Source: Streptomyces scabiei 87.22
GTDB lineage: Bacteria > Actinomycetota > Actinomycetes > Streptomycetales > Streptomycetaceae
Assembly (NCBI RefSeq): GCF_000091305.1
Contig: NC_013929.1
Location: 4,030,001-4,094,000, forward strand
Direction: 5' to 3'
Length of the DNA: 64,000 nucleotides
Shown: piece by piece, positions 1-8,004 of the stretch
Layout of the letters: the number at the start of each line of letters is the position of its first letter
Numbering within the stretch: position 1 is the stretch's first letter
Notes under the pieces: generated by a model
Seen by the model: only the letters and a program-made list of their open reading frames with translations
Told to the model about the DNA's origin: nothing
Database searches by the model: none
Translations under genes and position numbers: made by a program

Positions 1-61
1 CTCGGTCCCGCCGGACGCCCCCGCCCCCCGCCGCTCCCCGGAAACGCCCTCGGCCCCGCCG

Positions 62-916
62 TCAGCCGACACTGCGCTCCGCCGCCTCGACCACGTTGAC
101 GAGCAGCTGTGCACGGGTCATCGGGCCGACGCCGCCGGGGTTCGGGGAGATCCAGCCGGCGACCTCCGCGACACCGGGGTGGACATCGCCGACGATCTTG
201 CCCTCGGCGGAGCGGGAGACGCCGACGTCGAGGACGGCGGCGCCCGGCTTCACGTCCTCCGGCCGGATCAGGTGGGCGGAGCCGGCCGCCGCGACGATGA
301 TGTCGGCCTTCCTCAGGTGCGCGGCCAGGTCACGCGTACCGGTGTGGCACTGGGTCACCGTGGCGTTCTCGCTGCGCCGGGTGAGCAGCAGCGGCATCGG
401 ACGCCCGATCGTCACCCCGCGCCCGACGACCACGACCTCGGCGCCCTTGATCTCGACGCCGTACTGACGGAGGAGGGTGAGCACGCCGTTCGGGGTGCAG
501 GGCAGCGGCGCGGGCTCGTTCAGCACGAGGCGCCCGAGGTTCATCGGGTGCAGACCGTCCGCGTCCTTGTCGGGGTCCATCAGTTCCAGGATGCGGTTCT
601 CGTCGATGCCCTTGGGCAGCGGGAGCTGGACGATGTAACCGGTGCAGGCGGGATCCTCGTTGAGTTCCCGCACCACCGCCTCGATCTCCTCCTGGGTGGC
701 GGTCGCGGGCAGTTCACGCTGGATGGACGCGATGCCGACCTGCGCGCAGTCGCGGTGCTTGCCGGCGACGTACTTCTGGCTGCCGGGGTCTTCGCCGACC
801 AGGATCGTGCCGAGTCCGGGCGTGACGCCCTTCTCCTTCAGCACCGCCACGCGGGCGGTCAGATCGGACTTGATCGCGGCTGCGGTGGCCTTGCCATCGA
901 GAATCTGGGCGCTCAT
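62..916 (-). CDS. folD: Bifunctional methylene-THF dehydrogenase/methenyl-THF cyclohydrolase
   Basis: Cytosolic enzyme interconverting 5,10-methylene-, 5,10-methenyl- and 10-formyl-tetrahydrofolate with NADP; it supplies formyl groups for purine synthesis. The 284-residue length is normal for FolD. Visible signatures are the substrate/catalytic motif YVAGKHRDC (Lys about residue 53), the QLPLP motif near residue 100 and the nucleotide-binding motif GRGVTIGRP near residue 165. The reading frame stays open far upstream, but similarity begins at MSAQILDGK, so the ATG at 914-916 is taken as the start. It stands divergent from a small membrane protein gene and near purH/purN, which use its product. 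Identification is firm. Confidence 0.97.
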   Translation of the reverse strand: MSAQILDGKATAAAIKSDLTARVAVLKEKGVTPGLGTILVGEDPGSQKYVAGKHRDCAQVGIASIQRELPATATQEEIEAVVRELNEDPACTGYIVQLPLPKGIDENRILELMDPDKDADGLHPMNLGRLVLNEPAPLPCTPNGVLTLLRQYGVEIKGAEVVVVGRGVTIGRPMPLLLTRRSENATVTQCHTGTRDLAAHLRKADIIVAAAGSAHLIRPEDVKPGAAVLDVGVSRSAEGKIVGDVHPGVAEVAGWISPNPGGVGPMTRAQLLVNVVEAAERSVG

Positions 917-1002
917 GGCCCCAATCTTCGCGGATGACGGGCGCCGGGTTCCAATCCGGTCGCCCTGCGGACGCCCGCCGGCCCCTTTCGCCAAGATCGG
1001 AT

Positions 1003-1022
1003 GTGTTGCACTTGCACAACAC
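1003..1022. promoter_or_regulatory. Inverted repeat between divergent genes, candidate operator
   Basis: The 20-bp element has 6-bp arms gtgttg/caacac around cacttgca and also contains two adjacent direct TTGCAC hexamers (1006-1017). It lies in the 261-bp region between folD and the rightward membrane protein. It has the size and symmetry of a MarR-type site, but no regulator gene is adjacent, so the assignment is only a suggestion. Confidence 0.3.
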
Positions 1023-1177
1023 CCGCCGCATCTCGCTGGACATCCGGGCGGGCATATAAAACGATTGGGACACAGTGCCGCGGGCACTGCCGGGGGGCGT
1101 GACCATTTCAAAAGATCCAGGGCATTCCTCCGAACCGTGCCGCGCGTCCCCGCACCAGGCAACGGAGGAAACCCCGC

Positions 1178-1756
1178 ATGAGCTTCGGCGACCCGAACAA
1201 CCCGTACGGACAGCCCCAGCAGCAGCCGCCCGCCCCGGGGTACGGCTACCCGCAGCAGACCCCGCCCCAGCAGCCGGGGTACGGCTACCCGGCCGCCCCG
1301 CCGGTCTCCCAGGGGTACGGCGGCTACCCGAACGCACCCGAGACCATGCCCAGCAGCGTGAACGCGGCCCGCATCATGCTGTGGGTGATCGTCGGCCTGC
1401 AGGTGGTCGGCGTCCTGCTCTACGCCATCGCCGCGACCGTGGTGTCCGCGGCGAGCGACAGCGCCGAGGACCCGGCCCTCGCCGAGGCGCTCGGCAACAT
1501 TCCCACCGGTCAGATGGTGGCGATCGCCATCTTCGCGGCGGCCTGGCTCGGCTACGCGATCATGATGGCCGTGAAGTTCAAGTCCGGCGGCAACGGTGTA
1601 CGCGTGGCCACCCTGGTCTTCGGCATCATCACCGCGATCCTCGGCGTCTTCCCGTTCGTGCTGATCGGCCTGGTCCACGTGGTGCTGGGCATCCTGATCG
1701 CCGTCTTCGTCGGCAACGCCAACGGCAAGGCGTGGTTCAACCGCCCGCGCTACTGA
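1178..1756 (+). CDS. Small membrane protein with Pro/Gln/Gly/Tyr-rich N-terminus
   Basis: A 192-residue protein. Residues 1 to about 55 are low complexity, made of repeats of the type GYGYPQQ, and are probably a disordered cytoplasmic tail. Hydrophobic segments follow at about 64-87, 114-132, 142-160 and 164-180, giving roughly four membrane spans. A good ribosome-binding site (acggaggaaaccccgc) precedes the ATG. Such Tyr/Gln/Pro-tailed small membrane proteins are common in Streptomyces and have no known biochemical role. A strong hairpin terminator follows 17 bases after the stop codon, so the gene is probably monocistronic. Function is unknown. Confidence 0.85.
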   Translation: MSFGDPNNPYGQPQQQPPAPGYGYPQQTPPQQPGYGYPAAPPVSQGYGGYPNAPETMPSSVNAARIMLWVIVGLQVVGVLLYAIAATVVSAASDSAEDPALAEALGNIPTGQMVAIAIFAAAWLGYAIMMAVKFKSGGNGVRVATLVFGIITAILGVFPFVLIGLVHVVLGILIAVFVGNANGKAWFNRPRY

Positions 1757-1773
1757 GCCGCCGGGCAACGCGA

Positions 1774-1805
1774 AGGGCCGTACCCCGCAGCAGGGGTACG
1801 GCCCT
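1774..1805. terminator. Bidirectional hairpin terminator
   Basis: A perfect 13-bp stem (agggccgtacccc and its complement) with a 6-base loop lies between the convergent genes ending at 1756 and 1841. There is no U tract, as is usual for this genus. Confidence 0.85.
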
Positions 1806-1840
1806 CGGTGTGTGGTCTCCCGGTGCTCCACGCCTCGGTG

Positions 1841-2206
1841 TCACAGCGCGCAGAAGCCGCCGCCCGCCGGCGACACCAGGCTCACCGAGTGGTCGTAGGT
1901 CCGCGTCTGGCCGGGCCCGAGCGGATAGTTCAGGCTCCCGGCGATGCAGTACGGCGTGTTCGTGGCGTTGACGACCGCGGTGACCCGCAGGGCGGGACTG
2001 TACGCGGCCCGGTCCCCCTCTCGCACCATGAACGGCTGGGAACCGAGCAGCGGCTGAAGGCACACGTACCCGCGGAGACAGGACACGACCGCCTCGTCCC
2101 CGGTGGCGCTCGCGGCCGCCGTGCCGCTCGTTCCCGTGCCGAGTGCGACGGCGAGCACCGCCCCGACGGCCGCCGCCCGGCGTGACCGACCCGATCTGTT
2201 GCGCAT
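1841..2206 (-). CDS. Small secreted protein, peptidase-inhibitor I36-like
   Basis: A 121-residue protein starting at the ATG at 2204-2206, which has an AGGGGG ribosome-binding site six bases upstream. Residues 1-32 form a signal peptide: an arginine-rich n-region, a hydrophobic AAAVGAVLAVALG core and small residues at the cleavage region. The mature part has four cysteines (SCLRGYVCLQ, PYCIAG, GGFCAL), suggesting two disulfides. The CLRGYVCL motif followed by a VVNATN segment resembles the extracellular I36 peptidase-inhibitor family. This resemblance is a by-eye inference; the protein could be another small beta-rich secreted protein. Confidence 0.7.
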   Translation of the reverse strand: MRNRSGRSRRAAAVGAVLAVALGTGTSGTAAASATGDEAVVSCLRGYVCLQPLLGSQPFMVREGDRAAYSPALRVTAVVNATNTPYCIAGSLNYPLGPGQTRTYDHSVSLVSPAGGGFCAL

Positions 2207-2322
2207 GACCGACCCCCTGAGTCCCTGTCGATGGAACGGACCCCCCGAGCCTCGCAGCGGAACGCGCGCCTCTGCACCGGGATATCGGCCATTCCGCATG
2301 CTCCCGCCCCGGCCGGACACGG

Positions 2323-2357
2323 CGAAGGGTCCGTCGGTGTGCCCGGCGGACCCTTCG
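2323..2357. terminator. Hairpin terminator downstream of purH
   Basis: An 11-bp stem (cgaagggtccg and its complement) encloses 13 bases, 43 bases downstream of the purH stop codon. It probably ends the purN-purH transcript. Confidence 0.7.
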
Positions 2358-2399
2358 TCGTACGTCCTGCGTCCTGCTTTCCAGGACTCGCGGAGCGGC

Positions 2400-3962
2400 T
2401 CAGTGGAAGAAGTGCCGCGTCCCCGTGAAGTACATCGTCACGCCGGCCTTCCGCGCGGCCTCGACGACCTGCTCGTCACGGACCGAACCGCCCGGCTGCA
2501 CCACGGCCCTGACGCCGGCCGCGGTCAGGATCTCCAGCCCGTCCGGGAAGGGGAAGAACGCGTCGGAGGCGGCGTACGCGCCCCGCGCGCGCTCGGCACC
2601 GGCGCGCTCGACCGCGAGCTTGGCGGAGTCGACGCGGTTGACCTGGCCCATTCCGACACCCACCGAGGCGCCGTCCTTGGCCAGCAGGATCGCGTTGGAC
2701 TTCACCGCACGGCAGGCCCTCCAGGCGAAGGCCAGCTCGGCCAGCTCGTCGGCGGAGAGGGCGTCGCCGGTGGCGAGGGTCCAGTGGGCGGGGTCGTCAC
2801 CGTCGGCCTGGAGCCGGTCGGTCACCTGCAGCAGCGCGCCGCCGTCGACGGGCTTGAGCTCGATCGGGGCGGCGGGCGCGCCCGGCGCCTTCAGCACCCG
2901 GATGTTCTTCTTCTTCGCGAGGGCCTCCAGCGCGCCGTCCTCGTAGTCGGGCGCGACGATCACCTCGGTGAAGATCTCGGCGACCTGCTCGGCCATCTCC
3001 TTGGAGACCGGCCGGTTGACCGCGATCACGCCGCCGAACGCCGACAGCGGGTCACAGGCGTGCGCCTTGCGGTGCGCCTCGGCGACATCCGTGCCGACCG
3101 CGATCCCGCAGGGGTTCGCGTGCTTGATGATCGCGACGGCCGGCGCGTCGTGGTCGTACGCGGCACGGCGCGCGGCGTCCGTGTCCGTGTAGTTGTTGTA
3201 CGACATCTCCTTGCCGTGCAGCTGCTCGGCCTCGGCGAGACCGCCGGTGCCGGAGACGTACAGCGCGGCCGGCTGGTGCGGGTTCTCGCCGTAGCGCAGG
3301 GTGTGCGCCCGCTCCCAGGTGGCCCCGAGGAAGTCGGGGAACTGCGAGTCGTCCGCCGGCGCGTACGAGGACGCGAACCAGGAGGCCACGGCGACGTCGT
3401 ACGCGGCCGTGTGCTGGAACGCCTCGGCCGCGAGCCGCTTGCGGGTGGCGAGGTCGAAACCGCCGTGCTGGACGGCCGCGAGGACGTCGGCGTACCGGGC
3501 GGGGCTGGTGACGACCGCGACGGAGGGGTGGTTCTTGGCGGCGGCGCGGACCATGGAGGGGCCGCCGATGTCGATCTGCTCGACGCACTCGTCGGGGGTG
3601 GCGCCGGAGGCGACGGTCTCCCGGAACGGGTAGAGGTTGACGACGACGAGGTCGAACGGCTCGACGCCCAGCTCGGCGAGCTGGTTCCGGTGGTCCTCCA
3701 GGCGCAGGTCGGCGAGGATGCCCGCGTGCACCTTGGGGTGGAGGGTCTTGACCCGGCCGTCCAGGCACTCGGGGAAGCCGGTCAGCTCCTCGACCTTGGT
3801 GACGGGGACGCCCGCGGCGGCGATCTTCGCGGCCGTGGAGCCGGTGGAGACGAGCGCGACACCGGCCTCGTGCAGCCCGCGGGCCAGCTCCTCCAGCCCG
3901 GTCTTGTCGTAGACGCTGACGAGCGCCCGGCGAAGGGGCCGCTTGTTGCTGTCGGCGGTCAC
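2400..3962 (-). CDS. purH: AICAR transformylase/IMP cyclohydrolase
   Basis: Catalyses the last two steps of de novo IMP synthesis: formyl transfer from 10-formyl-THF to AICAR, then ring closure. The 520-residue protein has the N-terminal cyclohydrolase (MGS-like) domain up to about residue 200 with RALVSVYDKTGLEEL and RVKTLHPKVHAG. The C-terminal transformylase domain carries the KHANPCG motif. The start is a GTG whose bases overlap the purN stop codon (GTGA), so translation is coupled to purN. Its formyl donor comes from FolD, encoded 1.5 kb away. Identification is firm. Confidence 0.97.
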   Translation of the reverse strand: MTADSNKRPLRRALVSVYDKTGLEELARGLHEAGVALVSTGSTAAKIAAAGVPVTKVEELTGFPECLDGRVKTLHPKVHAGILADLRLEDHRNQLAELGVEPFDLVVVNLYPFRETVASGATPDECVEQIDIGGPSMVRAAAKNHPSVAVVTSPARYADVLAAVQHGGFDLATRKRLAAEAFQHTAAYDVAVASWFASSYAPADDSQFPDFLGATWERAHTLRYGENPHQPAALYVSGTGGLAEAEQLHGKEMSYNNYTDTDAARRAAYDHDAPAVAIIKHANPCGIAVGTDVAEAHRKAHACDPLSAFGGVIAVNRPVSKEMAEQVAEIFTEVIVAPDYEDGALEALAKKKNIRVLKAPGAPAAPIELKPVDGGALLQVTDRLQADGDDPAHWTLATGDALSADELAELAFAWRACRAVKSNAILLAKDGASVGVGMGQVNRVDSAKLAVERAGAERARGAYAASDAFFPFPDGLEILTAAGVRAVVQPGGSVRDEQVVEAARKAGVTMYFTGTRHFFH

Positions 3963-4588
3963 TGGATAACTACCTTTCGTCCCTCAATGCGATAGCCGTT
4001 GCGGGCGAGCCGCCCCACGACATCGACGAGCAGCCTTCGCTCGACTTCCTTGATGCGCTCGTGCAGAGCGCTCTCGTCGTCCTCGTCCCGGACCTCCACC
4101 ACGCCCTGCGCGATGATCGGCCCGGTGTCGACGCCGTCGTCGACGAAGTGGACGGTGCAGCCGGTGACCCGGGCGCCGTACGCGAGCGCGTCCCGCACCC
4201 CGTGGGCCCCCGGGAAACTGGGGAGGAGCGCCGGGTGGGTGTTGACGAAACGCCCACCGAAGCGCGCCAGGAACCGCTTCCCCACGATCTTCATGAACCC
4301 GGCGGAGACGACGAGGTCCGGCTCGTACGCGGCGACGGCGTCGGCGAGTGCCGCGTCCCACTCGTCGCGCGTCGCGTGGTCCTTGACCCGGCACACGAAG
4401 GTCGGCAGCCCGGCGCGCTCGGCACGGGCGAGGCCCTCGATGGCTCCGCGGTCGGCTCCGACGGCCACGATCTCGGCGCCGTAGGCCTCGACGCCGGCCG
4501 TGGCGATGGCGTCCAGCAGCGCCTGGAGGTTGGTGCCGGATCCGGAGACCAGCACGACGAGGCGCTTGGCCACGGGCTTGGCGGCCAC
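3959..4588 (-). CDS. purN: Phosphoribosylglycinamide formyltransferase
   Basis: Transfers a formyl group from 10-formyl-THF to GAR in purine biosynthesis. The 209-residue protein is full length and shows the phosphate-binding loop VLVSGSGTNLQALLDA near residue 12, the catalytic segment NTHPALLPSFPGAHG (catalytic Asn and His) and DDGVDTGPIIAQ with the conserved Asp. It is the first gene of a two-gene operon with purH, with a four-base overlap. A consensus-like promoter lies about 110 bases upstream. Confidence 0.97.
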   Translation of the reverse strand: MAAKPVAKRLVVLVSGSGTNLQALLDAIATAGVEAYGAEIVAVGADRGAIEGLARAERAGLPTFVCRVKDHATRDEWDAALADAVAAYEPDLVVSAGFMKIVGKRFLARFGGRFVNTHPALLPSFPGAHGVRDALAYGARVTGCTVHFVDDGVDTGPIIAQGVVEVRDEDDESALHERIKEVERRLLVDVVGRLARNGYRIEGRKVVIQ

Positions 4589-5063
4589 GGTGGGGCCCTT
4601 TCTACGGGGGTTCTACGGGTTCTGCGGGAACGTTCAGGTCTGCCGATCGAGCACTTGTACCTTCGTACGAATGCTTCGGGCCCCCCGATACGGGGAAGTC
4701 TACGAAGCGGCCGACCGCCAGCAACGATACCGGCACTCCGGACGGCCCCCGTGGGACGGGGGCGTGGCCGGGAGGTAGCGTCTGCCGGGAGTGGGCTCGG
4801 GAACGCGGTCGGTGTGCGGAGCGTTCAAGGAGTGACAGCTCATGCGCTACCAGTAGATTTCACCGCCGAGATCACCACTGGAACAGGACAGGTACCACGA
4901 CCGGGCACCCCCGGGATCACGACCGGACTCACCGCCGGGGCCGGCGGCCCACCGCCGGACAGCGGCTCCGAGTCCACCACCCCGTGCACCGTGCCCCCGC
5001 CGGGCACCACCGGGCACACCACCGATGTCACGCCGTACTCACCAAGGGGAAGACGCACTCCTG
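4589..5063. other. Divergent intergenic region with Thr/Pro/Gly-type open frame
   Basis: A 475-base region between purN and the rightward membrane protein. It holds the purN promoter. From 4830 to 5063 a GC3-biased frame beginning GTG at 4832 would encode a Thr/Pro/Gly-rich peptide, but it has no separate ribosome-binding site and runs into the next gene out of frame. An AAGGAG (4829-4834) precedes an ATG at 4842 that opens only a four-codon frame. I do not call a gene here. Confidence 0.4.
4697..4724 (-). promoter_or_regulatory. purN: Sigma-70-like promoter for purN-purH
   Basis: On the minus strand TTGCTG (4724-4719) and TAGACT (4702-4697) are separated by 16 bases, a good housekeeping-type promoter. 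Transcription would start near 4690 and leave a leader of about 100 bases. I looked for a ZTP-type riboswitch in the leader and saw no convincing core. Confidence 0.55.
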
Positions 5064-5840
5064 ATGCCGGACCGCAGTTTCCGCCTTTCTTCGCTCCTGC
5101 TGCGCGAGCGGAGTTCCTCGCCCACGCCTCCGCGCGAGAGCGAGGACACCGACGAGCAGTCCGGGCAGCCCGGGCGGGGCCAGGGCGCAGGCGCTTCGGA
5201 CGACAACCCGTTCGCCCCGCCGCCCGAGGGCACGCCCGACCGGCCGTGGCAGCCGCGCCGGCCGGACGGCCGCGACACCGACGACGGCACGGGACGCGGC
5301 GGCGGTCACTCGCCGTGGGGCAGTCAGTGGAGCGACCGGCAGCCCGGCCGCTCCTCCGGCGGACCCTTCGGACAGCGCCCCGGCGGCCAGGGCGGGCCCG
5401 GGCAGGGCCCCGAGGGCGGTCCGGGCGGCGGACTGCGCTGGGACCCGACGGACCCCTCCCAGCGACGCGCGCGGTACTCGCTGCTCTGCGGTATGTGGGC
5501 CTTCTTCTTCGCCCTCTTCGCCTGGCCCTACGTCGCCCTGCTGCTCGGCTCCCTGGCCGTGTACTGGGCCGTCAGCGCCCTGCGCGCCAAGCCGGCCGCC
5601 CCCGACCCGGACCGGCCGGCGACCCCCGAACCGAGCGGCCGGCCGCAGCGGACCGCGGCCATCAGCGGCCTGGTGACCTCCACGATCGCCCTCGCCATCG
5701 TCGCCGTCACCTTCACGGCCCAGTTCGTCTACCGGGACTACTACACCTGCGTCAACGACTCCCTCACCACCACCTCCGCCCAGGCCTGCAAGGACCTCCT
5801 GCCGGAGGGGCCGCTGCGGGAGGTGCTGGGCGCGCAGTGA
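5064..5840 (+). CDS. DUF4190-like membrane protein with long disordered N-terminus
   Basis: A 258-residue protein. About 140 N-terminal residues are polar and rich in Gly, Pro, Arg and Gln. Two membrane helices follow (about 147-175 and about 207-228), with a proline-rich linker between. After the second helix a short extracytoplasmic tail has two cysteines (YTCVND and AQACKDLL). The start chosen is the ATG at 5064; an in-frame ATG 39 bases upstream is possible but lacks a better ribosome-binding site. The gene converges on the large polytopic membrane protein gene, only 31 bases away. Function is unknown. Confidence 0.8.
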   Translation: MPDRSFRLSSLLLRERSSSPTPPRESEDTDEQSGQPGRGQGAGASDDNPFAPPPEGTPDRPWQPRRPDGRDTDDGTGRGGGHSPWGSQWSDRQPGRSSGGPFGQRPGGQGGPGQGPEGGPGGGLRWDPTDPSQRRARYSLLCGMWAFFFALFAWPYVALLLGSLAVYWAVSALRAKPAAPDPDRPATPEPSGRPQRTAAISGLVTSTIALAIVAVTFTAQFVYRDYYTCVNDSLTTTSAQACKDLLPEGPLREVLGAQ

Positions 5841-5871
5841 CAGCGTGCCGCTCTCGGCCGAGCGGCTGCCG

Positions 5872-7878
5872 TCAGGCGGGTTCCTCCCGGTCGGGAGGCG
5901 GGGTGCGGTCGGGAGGCGGGGTGCGGTCGGGAGGCGGGGTGCGGTCGGGAAGCGGAGTACGGTCGGGGTCGTCCCGGTCGGATGCGGGTTCCTCGCGCAA
6001 TGCCGCCCGCAGCGCCTCCCAGCGAGCGGCGCGGGCGTCCGGGTCCCAGACGGGTGAACGTACGGCGGCGGACTCGTAGGCGTACGGGTCGAGGGCGTCG
6101 TACGGAGCCTGCCCGAGGTCGCCGATGGTGTCGATCACCTGGCCCGGAGCGGCCTCGGCGGCGTCCGCGGCGATGCCGTCGGCCCCGGAGAGGGCGACCG
6201 CCTCGGGGATGTGGGGGCCGACGGCGCCGACGGTGGCGGGCGAGGAGCCGACCGGGATCGCGGGCGCGGCCGCAGCGCCCTTCGCACCCGGGAACCATGC
6301 GGGGAGCCGGGTGCGGACCCCGGCCGCCCGGAGCCCGCCCGACGAGCCGCCGGCCACCGCGTCTGTCGCGGTGGTCCTCGCCCGGCGCCGGAACACCCGG
6401 GACGCCGGCGACCGCTTACGGCCTCCGGCCCCGTCACCCTGGGACTCCCCCGGCGTCCCGCCCTGCCCGGCGCCCCTGGCCACCGGCACCGCGGACCGCT
6501 TCGTCCGAGCGGCCCTCTCGGCCTCGTCCGCTCTCCTGCGGGCACGCATCCGCCACCACCGCGCGGCCAGCGCCACCGGCATCCCCACCGCGCCCACCCA
6601 GGCCCCGGCCGCGCCGCCGGCCTGCCACCACACCGGTCCGAACGCGGTCAGCGCGGCGACGCCGAGGCGCCCTCCCGCGAGGAGGGTGAGGAGGGCGAAG
6701 GCCGCGGCGGACAGAAGGGCCGCGAGGAAGGCCGCGACGACCGTGCGCGCCGCGGACCAGGGCGCCGGCCGGGCGGCGGCCCGCGCCGCGATGAACCAGC
6801 CGACCGTCACCCCCGCGGCGAGCGGCACCGCCCCCACCGCCCAGTACACCGGCGTGCCCCCGCCCGCCGGGACGGCCGCGAGCAGCGGGAACGGGGGCAG
6901 GAGAGCGGCCGGAGCGGCGGCTTCCAGGGGGTTGGTGGGGTGCCCGGCGCCCAGCAGGAAGCCGGGACCGAGGGCATAGGCCGCCGCCCACAGCGCCGCG
7001 TTCGGGACGAGGGCGAGGCAGAGCAGCAGCACGGCGAACCGCCCGGACAGCCCTTCGGTGAGCTGGAGGAAGGAGTCACGGGCCGCACCGCCGTGCCACA
7101 CCAGGGAGACGGCCACCAGCAGCGCGCCACCGCCGCCGAGCACGAGCACGCCCGCCCCGGCGGCACGTGAGGCGGCCGCCGCGACCTGCCGCCGGTCCGC
7201 CGTCCCGGGGGCGCCGCCGAGGAGCGCGGGCAGCGGCGGCCGGGGGCACCCGCGCGCCGCCCACACCCCCGTGCCCGCCGCGAGCGCCGCGAGCAGCGGT
7301 ACGCACAGCGCGGCCCACCACCACGACGGCCGCAGCACCCCGCCCGAGGCGTAGAGGGTGACCACCGCGCCGACGGTCGTGTAGCCGACGACCAGCCCGG
7401 CCCACGTCGCACGGGCGCTCACCCCGGAACCGTCGCCCGCGTGGTCGCGGGCCGATCGGTGCAGCAGGACCACCGGCAGGGCGAGCAGGAGGAGGGGGAC
7501 GAGACCGACCGGCGCGGGGCCGCCGGAGAGTGTGTCGGTGCGGACGAGCTCCACGCCGTGGGAGAGCAGCCACAGCGCCGCCGCCACGTGCAGCGCCCCG
7601 CCGGGCCCGCTGTCGGGGTACGGCGAACTGATCCACAGCACGGTCACGAGGGCCACGAACGCCCCCAGGCCGAGCCCTGCCGCCAGCGCGCCGCCGAGCA
7701 CCCCGGCGACGAGCCTGGACGACCGTCGGCGCGCACGCCTGAGCAGCGGCGACAGCGGCGACCGGGGCGAGGACGCGTACAGGGACGGGGCGGAGGCCAC
7801 GGGCCTCATGGGTACCCCGGACGCCGTGGGTGGTGCCGACGGGTCGTTCGGATCGGTCGCGTGTGTCACGTCGGCCAT
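5872..7878 (-). CDS. Large polytopic membrane protein (DUF6350 type)
   Basis: A 668-residue integral membrane protein. About 55 polar residues are followed by roughly ten or more hydrophobic segments between residues 57 and 420. The long charged cytoplasmic tail (about 430-668) is rich in Arg, Ala and Gly. The extreme C-terminus carries a hexapeptide repeat (RTPPPD) produced by an 18-bp DNA repeat. This family sits next to purN in streptomycetes and is annotated as DUF6350, sometimes as a cell-division membrane protein; no reaction is known. The start ATG at 7876-7878 lies at the edge of an AT-rich divergent promoter region shared with the sigma-like gene. Confidence 0.88.
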   Translation of the reverse strand: MADVTHATDPNDPSAPPTASGVPMRPVASAPSLYASSPRSPLSPLLRRARRRSSRLVAGVLGGALAAGLGLGAFVALVTVLWISSPYPDSGPGGALHVAAALWLLSHGVELVRTDTLSGGPAPVGLVPLLLLALPVVLLHRSARDHAGDGSGVSARATWAGLVVGYTTVGAVVTLYASGGVLRPSWWWAALCVPLLAALAAGTGVWAARGCPRPPLPALLGGAPGTADRRQVAAAASRAAGAGVLVLGGGGALLVAVSLVWHGGAARDSFLQLTEGLSGRFAVLLLCLALVPNAALWAAAYALGPGFLLGAGHPTNPLEAAAPAALLPPFPLLAAVPAGGGTPVYWAVGAVPLAAGVTVGWFIAARAAARPAPWSAARTVVAAFLAALLSAAAFALLTLLAGGRLGVAALTAFGPVWWQAGGAAGAWVGAVGMPVALAARWWRMRARRRADEAERAARTKRSAVPVARGAGQGGTPGESQGDGAGGRKRSPASRVFRRRARTTATDAVAGGSSGGLRAAGVRTRLPAWFPGAKGAAAAPAIPVGSSPATVGAVGPHIPEAVALSGADGIAADAAEAAPGQVIDTIGDLGQAPYDALDPYAYESAAVRSPVWDPDARAARWEALRAALREEPASDRDDPDRTPLPDRTPPPDRTPPPDRTPPPDREEPA
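5893..5964. repeat. 18-bp tandem repeat inside coding sequence
   Basis: Three exact copies and one degenerate copy of gggaggcggggtgcggtc encode the C-terminal (RTPPPD)n tail of the DUF6350 protein. Copy number probably varies between strains, changing only tail length. Confidence 0.9.
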
Positions 7879-8004
7879 GCTCCCAACGACACGCGCTTTA
7901 CGGGTGTAACGGGGTATTTGTGCACGTGTCGCTCAATATGTGCTTATGTGTTTTTTCGTACGCAGATCGGTCCAACGGAGGTCGCTTCCGGGGGAGGCGA
8001 TCCG

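Noticed and set aside
917..1831. Long upstream extension of the folD frame
   Set aside because: High GC keeps the frame open; similarity to FolD begins at the ATG at 914-916 and the extension overlaps another real gene.
4589..4700. ZTP or other purine riboswitch upstream of purN
   Set aside because: I did not find a convincing conserved core; only a promoter and a plain leader are visible.
4840..5058. A 72-residue leftward frame between purN and the membrane protein gene
   Set aside because: No ribosome-binding site, and the opposite strand shows comparable frames; it is probably chance in GC-rich DNA.
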